Below, one piece after another: positions 1-12,025 of a DNA stretch of 64,000 nucleotides. Each line of letters begins with the position of its first letter. Within the stretch, counting starts at the first letter, position 1. Both the position numbers and the translations under genes were made by a program. Source of the DNA: Galeopsis tetrahit (taxonomy: Eukaryota; Streptophyta; Magnoliopsida; Lamiales; Lamiaceae); contig OY776124.1 in NCBI GenBank assembly GCA_963675135.1, forward strand, positions 7,392,677 to 7,456,676, in the 5' to 3' direction. Under the pieces are notes generated by a model. The model did not search any database. It was not told the DNA's origin and saw nothing but the letters and a program-made list of their open reading frames with translations.

Positions 1-363
1 TGTTCCATACCAGATCGAAGCATCTTTCTTCGGTGGGTGATTCGTCTCGGATTCCAGTTTGGGCTGTTCGAATGAGCTGGTATGCGTGTTTGACCTTATA
101 CTGGCCGTCCGGACTAGCTTTCCATCTCCATTTGTCTATGACTCCTTCTCTCAAAGTGTACCTGTTAATCAAGATCAACATATTATCCAGTGATTCAACC
201 TCTCGTTCTAACAAGTTCCTACTTCATTCTAACTTCCATTCCCATTCCCCGTTGTTCCAGTCTCCTAGTTCCTTTATGCATCTATCTTTTCCTAGGCTAA
301 GACGATATAATCTCGGAAATTGTTGTTTTAAAGTCGACTCCCCAGCCTATTTCCCTTCCCATA
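1..363 (-). mobile_element. LINE (non-LTR) retrotransposon fragment, zf-RVT region
   Basis: Read on the minus strand, the segment translates to a stretch containing QQFPRLYRLSLGKD, then a DKWRWK..P.G.Y.VK.AY pattern and a C..LVWN end. This is the typical linker and zf-RVT region that follows the reverse transcriptase of plant L1-like LINEs. At least two in-frame stops (one in the W.WKLE stretch, one before AGESTLKQQFP) show that it is dead. The fragment runs off the window start and is cut on the right by the copia element at 364. No LINE sequence is visible on the far side of that element. The plus-strand open frame at 33-413 is only its shadow. Confidence 0.75.
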
Positions 364-1206
364 AATTGTTAATCCTTAAATGCCTTAACATTATCAACAA
401 CATCTTAATTTGACCTTCCGAGATTTTTTCTAAGTCTTTTCTGAAATGCTACATTAAATGTTGATCTAAATGTTGTCGCATTTCTGGCAGGATCAAGAAG
501 CTTCTACAAGGATCTGGAACCTGGAAGATTCCAGAACATTGGAGAAATGCTAGAGCACCCTGGAACCATTTAGAACGACCTGGAGCATACAAGAAGGATC
601 TAGAAAGATCATGGAAGTTGAGCTCCTAAAAAATAGGACCTCAATGTGGAAGCCTCTAGAATTCGTATCCCACTTCTATAAATACCGATTGAAGACTTCA
701 TAATTCATTGTATTCTATTCGAGCAATATCCTAGACCGAGCGTTCATCCCTGTTAGGATTTGTGGCCAATAGTTTTACATTTTAGTTCATACGAAGTATC
801 CCACCCATATGGTTGTGTGTCTTATTATCTATTGAGAGTGTAATCATAGATAGACTAGGCATTTCGACAGTGTGTAATCTTATACACTTAGATCGTTTTC
901 TAAACTTGGCACCTACCTCGTTTATAGTTTCAGTTGTGAAGGTTATTGTTGTAACATTTCACACAACATTTGCACTTGAAGATAAGTATTGATTTACGCC
1001 ATAAGGCAGACATAGATTTTTATTTATAAAATCTATGTTAAAAATATTTACATTGTGTCTTGTTTGTTTTTAGTGTTTTAAGTCTTTCGCTGTGTATCTA
1101 ATTTTCTGATATTCTGTCAGAGTCAGTGTTGTGCAATTTGTCTCAACATTTAGTACAACATATTTCTACTTAAACTTAAACACTTCACACCCTACGCACA
1201 CTTTCA
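364..1206 (+). repeat. 5' LTR of the copia element
   Basis: Matches 10044-10887 along its whole length. It ends in ctttca directly before the primer binding site. A TATA box (tataaata) lies at 677-684 and would serve the genomic RNA promoter. The first three bases (aat) differ from the tgt that opens the 3' copy, so the terminal TG is lost here or the end was eroded. Confidence 0.92.
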
Positions 1207-1208
1207 GT

Positions 1209-1220
1209 TGGTATCAGAGC
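1209..1220 (+). other. Primer binding site, initiator Met-tRNA type
   Basis: The sequence tggtatcagagc lies two bases after the LTR end. It is the usual complement to the 3' end of plant initiator tRNA-Met in Ty1/copia elements, where minus-strand DNA synthesis is primed. Confidence 0.9.
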
Positions 1221-1280
1221 TGATACCTGACGACACTAGGTTAGATCTTTGGGCAAGTGTGTTTTTAGTGTAGGTTAGCA

Positions 1281-2567
1281 ATGGAAACACATCACATATC
1301 CACTGCACTTAGGCAACCTGTTTTAGATGGTTCGAATTATGCTTATTGGAAGCCTAAGATGCGTATGTACATCAAGTCGATTGATGAACGTGCTTGGAGG
1401 ACTGTACTTACAGGCTGGGAAGCTCCAAAGAGACCAGCAGACGCAGATGGTGAAGTTCAACTCAAGAGAGAAGTTGATTGGACGGCTGATGAGATAACAA
1501 CAACAGGCTACAACTCCAAAGCTTTAAATGCTATTTTTACTTCTGTTGATGTTTCAATGTTTAAAATTATATCTAACTGTTCTACTTCTAAAGATGCATG
1601 GGACAGGTTGCAAGAGCATTGTGAGGGTTCAGACAGTGTTCGAAGGACTAAGCTTCGAATGTTGGGGACAAAATTTGAGAATCTCCGAATGAAGGAAGAT
1701 GAAACAATTTCATCCTACAATGAAAGGTTAAGTGAGATAATCAATGAATCACATTCTCTTGGTGACCCTATTTCTAATGTTAGAGTAGTTCATAAGATAT
1801 TAAGATCTGTTCCTAAAAGATTTGATGCTAAAATTTGTGCTATTGAAGAGGCAAAAGATACGGATAAGTTAAGTCAAAATGATTTAGTGAGTATTCTTAG
1901 AACATATGAAATGAACACTAATCAAGTTGATGAAACTAATGCTGATAAGAAAGTTGTGGTTCTTAAAGGGGAAACATCAAACATTTCTGAGTCTCAACCT
2001 ATCATTACTGAAGTTGATTCAGATGAAGAATTCCTTGATAAATGTCTCAAGGATCCTAACAACATTGCCTTACTTACTAAGCACTTTAATAAGTTTCTTA
2101 AGAAATCTGTGAACAAATCTAGTAACATTCAGCCTAAGATTCAAATCAACACATCAACACCTTAACCAGAAAGGAGGAAAAGTCAATTCACACCAAGACT
2201 ATCAAAGAGTGAAGGCAAACCAAGGTATGATCCTGAATTTCGAAAATCAGTTCAATGCAATGCTTGTTCTGGTTATGGTCATTATGCAAATGAATATGCC
2301 AATACTAGACTTAAGCAAAAACTGAACTTTAGTGCTACCTTGAGTGATGATTCTGATGATGATCTTGATGAGTTAAATGAGAATGAATATTCTAATTTTA
2401 CCAGAATTGATTATAATGATTCCTCAGATGATGATCTGGATGAAACAGATTCTGATGCTGTACCTGATGCTTCAACATCTACAGCAACATCAGAACAGAG
2501 TCACCCAGATTTGAACTGTTTTAATGGTTTAGTTGATGATGCAGGAAAAAGGACTGATGACAAATAA
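1281..2567 (+). pseudogene. gag: copia gag polyprotein part (broken)
   Basis: The first open part (1281-2165, 294 aa) has the UBN2-type gag capsid pattern: LDGSNYAYWKPKM near residue 17, A..AW..L...CEGS near 105, and L.ML...FE.L.M.EDE near 125. A TAA at 2163-2165 interrupts it. The same frame continues through a degenerate CCHC knuckle at about 2254-2295 (C..C.GYGHYANE with the last Cys replaced by Tyr) and an Asp/Ser-rich acidic stretch (2340-2567), then meets a second TAA at 2565-2567. Gag would form the virus-like particle. Both stops are in the original frame, so each looks like a single point change or small lesion. Confidence 0.88.
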
Positions 2568-2576
2568 TACCAAAAG

Positions 2577-5500
2577 TTGTTAGATGATTGGAAGATTCAG
2601 AAACTTACTCTTAATTCTTTGAATAAAAAGAATGAGGATCTGATAGACACAATCACCAAGCTAGAAGTCATTCTTACCAAAAGAGATCTGGAAATCTGTA
2701 ACTTAAAGGAGAAACTGATAAATTCCACTTTATGTTTCAAGAAATATTCCAAGAGTGCTTCTGAGGTAAATAATGTTATAGCTACTGGTAAGTCTAATAA
2801 TCATGGTTTAGGTTATGATGGTACTACTGCTTCTATTTCTGAAAATTTTAGAAAACCTGTGAAATTTGTGAAGGCAAATGTTGACACATCTGATGCAACA
2901 TCTGCACAAACAGAGCATCACAAGGTTAAAAGGAAGTATACCTGTCATTACTGTTTCAAAGTTGGTCACATTCGTCCTTACTGCATAAAATTGTTTGAAG
3001 AACAAAAAAACTTGAAAATGCTGCATAAGAAACTGTCACCTCCTGGTAAACATTTTCTGAAATCTGCATGGAAGCCAAAAGCTACCTGTAATGTTGTTCA
3101 TACCTCCTTAAAAGCATGTCTACCTGATTTATGGTACTTTGATAGTGGTTGTTCTAGACATATGACAGGTCGTATTGATTTCTTATCTGATTATGTGACC
3201 TTGAATAGTGGTAGTGTTACATATGGTGGTGGTTCCAAAGGAAAGATTGTTGGTAAAGGAACTTTGAATGTTGAAGGTTTTCCTAAGCTTAAAAATGTCT
3301 TGCATGTTGATGGCTTACTTGCAAATCTGATTAGCATTAGTCAACTTTGTGATGATAATTTGCATGTGAAATTTGATAAAGATTCATGTTATGTTCTTAA
3401 TAAAGATGAAGTTTGTGTCATGACTGGTACTAGGTCAGCTGATAATTGCTATCTTATTGGAATAAATATGTGTAACTTGTCAAAACTTGATGAAAATATT
3501 CTATGGCATCAAAGATTGGGTCATGCAAATTACAGAGCAATGAAAAGGCTAATCAAAGCAGATGCAGTAAAAGGAATTCCAGAACTGAGGTTTCACAATA
3601 CCACTGTATGTGGACCATGCCAAAAAGGTAAACAAGTAAGAATGTCACACAAAATGCTGTCACATTGTACTACACATCGATGCTTTGAATTAATGCACAT
3701 GGATTTGATGGGTCATATGGAAACTGAAAGCATTGGAGGAAAGAGGTATTCCTTAGTTGTGGTAGATGATTTTTCTAGATATACCTGGGTAGAGTCTTTG
3801 AGAGACAAATCTGAAGCATTTGCTGCATTTAAAATTCTTTATAAGAGGTTCAAAAATGTGTTTAACTTGAAAGTTGGCCGTATTAGAACTGATCATGGTA
3901 GAGAATTTAAAAACAGCATGTTTAATGATTTCTGTGATAAAAAGGGTATCTTGCAAGAATATTCATCTCCTAAAACTCCACAACAAAATGGAATTGTTGA
4001 AAGAAAGAATAGAACTTTACAAGAAATGGCTAGAGTCATGCTTACATCCAAATGTCTTGCTAAGAAATTTTGGGGAGAAACAATGAATACTGCATGCCAT
4101 ATTATTAATAGGGTTTTTATTCGTTCTGGCACTAATCAAACACCTTATGAGATTTTGAACAACAGAAAACCTAATGTGAAATATTTTCATGTATTTGGTT
4201 GTGTGTGTTATATTCTGAATGATAGGGATCAACTTCATAAATTTGATTCTAAAAGTGATAAAGGTTTCTTTTTAGGCTATTCTAGAAATAGTAAAGCTTA
4301 TAGAGTTTATAACCTTAGAACTAACAATGTTCAAGAATCTGTTAATGTTGTGTTTGATGATGATAAAGGTCTTACAGATGACAAAGATGAAGAAGATGTA
4401 TCACATGTTACTAACACTTCTGAGAATACACTGAAGTCTGAAATATTGTACCGAATGTTAACACATCTGGGTCAACATCTACAGAACAGTCAGTTGTAAC
4501 TTCACAGAATGATCAGTACGTTCCCAAAACGAATCCTTTTTCAAGAATAGGCAAAAGTCATCCTTCTGACCAGATCATAGGCGATGCTAAAGTTGGAGTG
4601 CAAACAAGAGGAAAAGTAAGATCAAACAAGGTAGATGTGGTAAGAACAATATTCATGTCTTCTATGTGTAATGTTGTAAATGCTGAATGCTATTTATCTG
4701 AAATTGAACCTAAGAGTGCTAAAGAAGCCTTAACTGATGAAAACTGGATTAATGTTATGCATGAAGAACTTGGTCAGTTTGAAAGAAATGAAGTGTGGAC
4801 ACTTGTTCCTAGACCTAGTCATACTAATGTCATTGGAACAAACTGGATATTCAAGAATAAAACTGATGAATCTGGTAATATTGTTAGGAACAAGGCTAGG
4901 TTAGTAGCACAAGGTTACACCCAAGTTGAAGGAGTTGATTTTGATGAAACTTTTGCACCTGTTGCTAGGATAGAATCTATTAGATTATTGCTAGCTATTG
5001 CATGTTTTATTGATATTAAACTTCATCAAATGGATGTAAAGGCTGCATTTCTAAATGGCATATTGAATGAAGAAGCATATGTTGAACAACCTAAGGGATT
5101 TGAAGATCCACAGTATTCTAATCATGTATATAAACTTAAGAAAGCATTGTATGGTCTTAAACAAGCTCCTAGAGCATGGTATGGTAGGCTTACTGACTTT
5201 CTTTTGGAATATGGTTTTATTAGAGGAGAGGCAGATAGAACTTTGTTCATTAAGCACACTGAAGATGATATACTAATTGCTCAAATATATGTTGATGACA
5301 TTGTGTTTGGTTCTACTTGTGATAAAATGTTGAGTAAATTTGTTGAGGCAATGACTGCAACATTTGAAATGAGTATGGTTGGAGACTTGAATTATTTTTT
5401 AGGTCTTCAAATCAAACAATTCAGTGATGGTATTTTCTTCTCCCAGAGTAAGTATGCTAAGAACTTGGTTAAAAGATTTGGTCTTGAGAATTCAAAACCA

Positions 5501-6234
5501 ATGAAAACTCCTATGGGATCTTCTTTGAAACTTTGCAAAGATAGTGCTGGAACAGATGTTGATCCAACACTTTACAGATCCATGATAGGTAGTTTATTAT
5601 ATCTAACCTCTAGTAGACCAGATATTATGTACATTGTGTGTGTTTGTGCTAGGTACCAAGCTAATCCAAAGGAATCACACCTGAATGCTGTGAAGAGGAT
5701 TATCAAGTATGTTGCAGGTACAAGTGACCTTGGAATCTGGTATACTAAGGACACCAACAACATTTTGATAGGCTACAATGATGTTGATTGGGCTGGAGAT
5801 ATAGATGATAGAAAGAGTACGAGTGGAGGATGTTTCTACATGGGAAACAATCTTGTATCATGGCACAGCAAGAAGCAGAATTGTGTTTAATTTCACAATC
5901 TACTGCAGAATCTGAGTATATAGCTGCTGGAAGCTGCTGTACACAACTCTTGTGGCTGAGCAAGATGTTCCATGACTATGGTATTGAGAATGGTATACTT
6001 ACAATCTTTTGTGATAATACTAGTGCCATTAACATTTCTAAGAATCATGTACAACACTCACTCACAAAACACATTAGCATAATACATCATTTTATGAGAG
6101 ATTTAGTAGAGAAGAATATTGTTAAGTTGGAGTATATATCTACTGAGAAACAAAATGCTGACATTTTTACTAAGGCATTAGACCATGAAAGATTCTCTAT
6201 CTTGAGGAAATCTCTTGGCATGAGCACTATCTGA
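2577..6234 (+). pseudogene. pol: copia pol: protease, integrase, reverse transcriptase, RNase H (frameshifted)
   Basis: Part 1 (2577-4499) shows in order a coiled N-terminus, a CCHC knuckle near residue 122 (CHYCFKVGHIRPYC), the aspartic protease motif FDSGCSRHM near 188, the gag-pre-integrase motif WHQRLGHAN near 310, and an integrase core with D (MHMDLMG), D (TDHGREF) and E (IVERKN) all kept. A frameshift between about 4490 and 4598 leads to part 2 (4598-5890): the RVT_2 reverse transcriptase with ARLVAQGYTQ and the catalytic YVDDIVF near residue 230. A second frameshift near 5830-5890 leads to part 3 (to 6234), the copia RNase H with STAESEY, CDN and KHI.I..H. All catalytic motifs are present, so the element lost function by indels rather than by loss of domains. 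Confidence 0.92.
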
Positions 6235-7134
6235 AAAATTCGGATGGATGTTGTCACAAATGCGTCAGCATTTGGGACAACATCATGGGTTGTATAAATT
6301 TTATAAGTTGAATCTATCTCTTACTTAGTTAAATAATTCCTATGTAAAATATCTACGAATCTAAGAACCTTGAAGTGCAAAAATAAACATGTCTCACACC
6401 TCTCAAATGCATAAAAATGAGAATGTTATTAGCATACTAAAAGATGTACCAAATCACTGAGTAATTATGGAGCACGGAGTTCACTACTATGATGCCTTCT
6501 TTTCAAAAGGTGATATTTGGTAAAAACATCAATATATTTGTAATCCATTAAGTAAGTATGGGGCACGGAGTTCGCTACTACGATGTACTCTACAGGAACA
6601 ATGGATCAATACAAATTAGATGCTATAACACAAAAAGAAAAATATGGTGCAACACAAATGAAGCAAATTCATGTAAAAACCGTGTTGAGGTGTTTGTAAC
6701 CGTTTTGAGCACAACATTGCCTGATTCGAATTTATTTTTATTAGTTGTAATTATTTAATTATTAATTGGGATTTATTTCATTTTATTTAATTACTGACCC
6801 ACTTTTTTTTTCTTCAGATTATGCAAATTTTATTCTGGAAGCTTCTTAATTATTTAATTAAATTAATTAAATGGATTTTCCACACTAAATTACCCATGAT
6901 CTAGATTGTGGCTAATTATGTGGAGCATTATCGAAAACTTTCTGGATTATTTCATTTAACCTCCAACTACAAAACTCTCTCTATAAATATCGATCATAGA
7001 AGTAACTCTCTTGCTAATTGTGAATTTTGATTGTGTGGAGTAATAAAATTGAAGAATTGTTTATCGGCCGTGTATCTCTCAAAGTTTGTGTATACACTCC
7101 TCAAACCTACCTTGAAAATTCAACCGTCCCTTAA
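6235..7134 (+). other. copia pol-to-third-ORF spacer with TATA-like site
   Basis: No credible coding frame. A ~35-base block containing gagcacggagttc..ctac occurs twice, near 6465 and 6552. A TATA-like ctataaatatcgat lies at about 6980-6993, some 150 bases before the ATG of the downstream ORF. It resembles the LTR TATA context ctataaataccgat at 676-689. It may be an internal promoter or a relic of LTR sequence. Confidence 0.5.
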
Positions 7135-9424
7135 ATGGCTAGAAACCAACCTCAATCCCACTCACAATCTCACTCTGATTCGAAGAACTCATCCCATTCT
7201 CGCACAAACCCTCTCGAAATTCTTGCTTCCATGGCTTCACAGAACTCAACCTCGTCAAATGTTGACTCAAATGTTTCTGCAAAACCATCAACAACCGCTC
7301 TCACTCCTCAAACTGCTCCTCAAACCGTTCCACCAACAACCAACATTCCTCAAGATGCAACTGTCGAACAGTTCAATAGGGCTATCGAAGTAGTGTCTGA
7401 CTCTCTTCGAACTACTAGTCATCTGCCCGTGATGACATTTGGAGATATCACAGTGGATATCTCAAGCTATTTGGCTGATCAAATCGCCCAAATGGCTGCT
7501 GCTTCAAAAAGCCCCAAATCACCTACTGTTCACGACCCGCAAGCTGAAAATGTGGAGGTTGCTGTTGAAGACGAAGTTACTGCTGCTTCCGACCCTGAAG
7601 ACGTTGAAATGGAGGACGCAAACATCTCTGAAAATGGTACAAACTCTTCACTTTCTGTTTCTGATGAATCTGCTCCCATTCCTTTCAAGAAGAATGCGCG
7701 GAAAGGGAAAAGACAAAGAAGCCTTATACAAAGAAGGAGATCATATCGAGTATTCACTCGTGTGGATTATTCTGAATCCATGAGGAAGAAGAAGAAAGCT
7801 GGAGCTGATGCTGGTGAACCTATCCAAGTGTTCACAGATTCTGAGGAAGAAGAAGCTCATGTTGTTGCTGAGAAATCCAAGAAAATTGTTGCTGAGAAAC
7901 CCAAGAAAGCTGTTGCGGAAAAGAAGAAGAAAGTTGTTGCTGATCCCAAAGGCAAAGGGAAGGCCAAGATGATTACTGAAAATGAACCTGCAAAATCAGA
8001 TTCCAATTCTGATTCTGATGTGTGTTTAAGAGATATTCTGAATTCTCTTAAGAAAAATGCTGAGCATTTTGCTGCTGCAAAAGAAGCTGCACCAGAACCT
8101 GAAGATGATGGCAGTGGTGATAGCTCTTCCAGTGTAGAGAGCAGCTCTAAGGAAAGCTCTGCTAAAGATTCCACATCAAGCTCTAATGACCTTGCTTCTG
8201 AAGAGGAAGGTATTTCTGATTCTCTTGAGACTATAGAAGATAGGTTGGCTATTTATTCTAAGAGAAAACTGCTGATAGAGAAGAGGATCAATATACCTGA
8301 TTTTGAAAGTAAAGGCATGATTAGTTTCTTAGAGGAAAGGAATTTGATGCATGCTGTGAATTTTGGGGAATCATTCTTGACAAATTGGGCTTATGAATTT
8401 TATGCTTGCATAAAAAAGAGTACTGGTAGGAGATCATCTAGGTGGTATGGGACTGTAAATTTTAGGGGGAGGGATGTACCTTTTACTCCTGAATTGATAA
8501 ATGAGTTTCTACATATTCTCAATGCTGAGGTGGATGAAGAACCTGACATGGATGTGGTTATTGCTGCTATAACTGGTGGTAGGGTAGTTAAGTGGACTAG
8601 ACAGATGCTAGCCAAAGACCTCACTTCCCTACAATCTGTGTTATATAAACTCATTATCTACAATTGGATTCCCACTACAAATACTACCAAGATCACAAAA
8701 GACCAAGCTGTTCTTATGTATAGGATCTCTGTACTTAAGAAATTCAATTTAGGCCTCACTATCTTCCACCACATGATGAGATTTACTAGGAAAGTTTCTG
8801 AAAAAGACAACCTACCCTATCCTGTTCTGATTTCAAATTACTTGAGGCACCATGACTTTGTTGCCAAGAACACTGATGTGTTGAGGGGGAGAGTTCCATT
8901 ACTGGCCATAGCTCCTGCCTTACTCACTGGGGATAGAGTAATTGATCTGCCTTTGACTGCTCCTGGTACTGACCATCAGCACAGGCCTTCAACTACTGAA
9001 CATCAGCAAAGACCTTCAACTTCTGATCATCCAGAATCATCCAGATCAAGACAGAGAAATGCAACCCCAAAATTTCGAGAACATCCGTATCAACATTTCT
9101 GGTAATGTGTATCTTTCACAGGAATTCATCAAACTACAGCTCAAACACTTGCAGGAAACTATTGATGAGCTCCAGTTCCTGAAGGATAGGTGGACCAGTA
9201 TGCTTTCACCTATAACAGGGGGAGTACCACCACCATCAAACTCCAATGTGGTGATTGAAGAGTTGAATGATGATGGAGTTCCAGCTGCTGCTGCTGGTGA
9301 TGGACCTGATGCTGCTGATGCTCAAGTAACTGATGTAGTTGCACACCTTGCATCTACTTACTTTGTGGATGAAGCTGATGATGATGCTGCTGAGATGGAG
9401 ACCTTGTATGGTGATCTCCACTGA
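7135..9424 (+). pseudogene. Env-position extra ORF of the SIRE-like element (one frameshift)
   Basis: The main frame 7135-9105 encodes 656 aa. It has an N-terminal Ser/Thr/Gln/Pro-rich part, then a long acidic and Lys-rich repetitive middle with the degenerate unit VVAEK(S/P)KK near residues 242-265. The C-terminal globular part (about 380-600) contains LEERNLMHAVNF, ANWAYEFYAC-like and VNFRGRDVPFTPELINEFL patterns, which resemble the domain often labelled putative plant transposon protein. The frame is lost near 9060-9105 and continues in the next frame to 9424, adding a coiled-coil-like LQLKHLQETIDELQFLKDRW and an Ala/Asp-rich tail. No signal peptide or clear membrane segment is visible, so the env name rests on position only. 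Confidence 0.75.
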
Positions 9425-10023
9425 TGAATAGGGACAAGCTACAAGACAGGGGGAGATCTGATATTTATTCAGTATCAATCTCTGTAATTGATGTTTAAGT
9501 TTAAATTCTGAAATTTTGATACACTTGTTATTTACTTTCTAGATGATAGGATGTTTATTGTCTGCAACTTGCTTAAATTATGGTTACATTTGGTGATATT
9601 TGTTTACTGCCCTTGCTTAATTTGTTTACAGGTTACCATGTGTATACTACAGGTTGTATAGTATTAGTTTATGTCCATTTGTTTTGTTTATCGTTTTTGC
9701 TCTGATGTTTGTTATTTTATTTTTGTTAGTGTCTTACTTAGATTCTAAGTTAATTCTTCCAGTTCAACTTATGATCTTAGTAAAGTTACTTATGTTGTGA
9801 ATAAGTGTATTGTTTATACTTATTCTATTTTGGATAAAATTGTTTTGATCCTTTGGCACGGATCATTATGAAATTATCCTTGATCTTCATTTGATTTGAT
9901 CCAACGATTACAACAGGTATTGTCTTGACTAGTGCTTAGCAATGATGTCAACCTCAACTAAGTACATAATACTGAGTATGTATAGAAATATATGTGCATC
10001 AGGTGTGTTGTAGTCGAAAGGTC

Positions 10024-10040
10024 AAATTGGGGGAGATTGT
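10024..10040 (+). other. Polypurine tract of the copia element
   Basis: aaattgggggagattgt lies just before the 3' LTR start at 10044. A G-rich purine run here is the expected primer for plus-strand DNA synthesis. A similar run (cagggggaga) occurs at about 9447. Confidence 0.7.
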
Positions 10041-10043
10041 AGA

Positions 10044-10887
10044 TGTTGTTAATTCTTAAATGCCTTAACATTATCAACAACATCTAAATTTGAACTTCCG
10101 AGATTTTTTCTAAGTCTTTTCTGAAATGCTACATTAAATGTTGATCTAAATGTTGTCGCATTTCTGGCAGGATCTAGAAGCTTCTACAAGGATCTGGAAC
10201 CTGGAAGATTCCAGAACATTGGAGAACATGCTAGAGCAGCCTGGAACCATTTAGAACGACCTGGAGCATACAAGAAGGATCTAGAAAGATCATGGAAGTT
10301 GAGCTCCTAAAAAATAGGACCTCAATGTGGAAGCCTCTAGAATTCGTATCCCACTTCTATAAATACCGATTGAAGGCTTCATAATTTAGTGTATTCTATT
10401 CGAGCAATATCCTAGACCGAGCGTTCATCCCTGTTAGGATTTGTGGCCAATAGTTTTACATTTTAGTTCATACGAAGTATCCCACCCGTATGGTTGTGTG
10501 TTTTGTTATCTATTGAGAGTGTAATCATAGATAGACTAGGCATTTCGATAGTGTGTAATCTTATACACTTAGATCGTTTTCTAAACTTGGCACCTGCCTC
10601 GTTTATAGTTTCAGTTGTGAAGGTTATTGTTGTAACATTTCACACAACATTTGTACTTGAAGATAAGTATTGATTTACGCCATAAGGCAGGCATAGATTT
10701 TTATTTATAAAATCTATGTTAAAAATATTTCCATTGTGTCTTGTTTGTTTTTAGTGTTTTAAGTCTTTCGCTGTGTATCTAATTTTCTGATATTCTATTA
10801 GAGTCAGTGTTGTGAAATTTGTCTCAACATTTAGTACAACATATTTCTACTTAAACTTAAATACTTCACACCCTACGCACACTTTCA
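10044..10887 (+). repeat. 3' LTR of the copia element
   Basis: Starts tgttgttaattc and ends cacactttca. It is about 97% identical to 364-1206 by eye, with one single-base indel noticed (agaacatgc versus agaaatgc). Confidence 0.92.
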
Positions 10888-12025
10888 AAAGCGATTATCA
10901 CTTTTTACTTTAATATTATCACTTTTTTACATGAGGTCTAATGGGAAGACGCATCTCACAAAATGAGATCCGTGAGACAGTCACCCAAGACCAGCTCCAA
11001 GTATATTTGTCACATTCTGATTTTAGGGCCTAGATGAAAACATCATATTTTTAATTTTTGAAGGCCAACTAAATAAAATACTGTCTTATCTTGATTTTCA
11101 AAAGGCATATGTAGATAAATTTATTAATTTACAGATGTCACTTTTGTAACATGTGAATTAATTAAATTGCAGTTATAAAATAATAATTAATTCCTTAACA
11201 CGCATCCACCGACCTTAATCTTTAATCTGTAAATGTTAATTTGATTGGGGTGAGCAAAACAACTAGCTCAGTGGGATTCGCTTTATCACATTTAAATATC
11301 GCATGCAAACAAAGTCATTAACTCACAAACATGCATACAATTTCATAAGCTTGTCGGCGATCCCAACCATAATAACATAGGCTTGTTGGATAAACCAACC
11401 ATAATAACATAGGCCGTAAGATGCAGTAAGTAAGAAAATCACTCACATGAACATTTAAACGTGACAAAGTAAATACTTGAAGTAAGAAAACTCCACCTCG
11501 ATTTTATGTCGTGGATGTAATGGATGCAATGAAAATAACTTTAATTCTCTTGGAGTTGACTTCCATGAATCGAGAGTAAAATAAATAATTCATAATTTTG
11601 TATGAGAATATTTTTATGTGTCTTTGCTTTGTGATTACCGTCTCTATTTATAGGAGAGAGAAATAGTTTTCTTGAGAGTAAAATTAAAACTTTAAATATA
11701 CTATAAAAATAAGATTTTATTTATTCAAAATATTTATTTTACTGATGTTGATTATATCTCATTGCCTAAAATAATTAAATAAGCGAAAATAAAATTTTAT
11801 AATAATAATAAATAAGGGAATTAAATTTTAAATTAAGGTTGGTGGTTCGAAATCAAATTTGAAATTGGGCAAAATCACACCTCCAAATTCTAAGGGTAGA
11901 TTCAGAAATTTAATTTAATGTAACTACCGATAAATATATGAAAATGATATAATTAAAGTTAATTTAAATATTAAGAATCATTAAAGTTAATTTAAATATT
12001 AAGAATCAATATATATAGAGAGAGA
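10888..12025. other. Intergenic, repeat remnants, no gene seen
   Basis: Just right of the copia LTR is a short inverted stretch (gcatctcacaaaatgagatccgtgagac) of a kind common in plant repeats. The rest is AT-rich. A direct duplication containing aacataggc lies near 11360-11415. A 32-base unit is tandemly duplicated near 11952-12010. On the minus strand a cctataaatagaga TATA-like site is present near 11640-11655, so this part may be a degraded antisense LTR. I see no open frame with recognisable content. Confidence 0.4.

Larger units (their letters stand above)
364..10887 (+). mobile_element. Ty1/copia LTR retrotransposon, SIRE/Maximus-like, non-functional
   Basis: A 10.5 kb element bounded by two ~843-bp direct repeats. 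The order is LTR, PBS, gag, protease-integrase-RT-RNase H, a long extra ORF, PPT, LTR. This gene order, the Met-tRNA type PBS, the acidic Asp/Ser-rich gag tail and the env-position ORF are known traits of the SIRE/Maximus lineage. By eye the LTRs differ at about 20-25 positions (roughly 97% identical), so the insertion is fairly recent, yet gag-pol carries two in-frame stops and two frameshifts. The 5 bases outside the two LTRs (ccata and aaagc) do not match, so no target duplication is seen. Confidence 0.93.

Noticed and set aside
33..413. A 126-aa plus-strand protein at the window start
   Set aside because: The minus strand reads as a LINE zf-RVT region, and the open frame runs into the copia LTR, so it is a shadow.
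7530..8174. Minus-strand Ser-rich proteins opposite the copia extra ORF
   Set aside because: They mirror the acidic, Lys-rich sense codons; this is codon-bias shadow.
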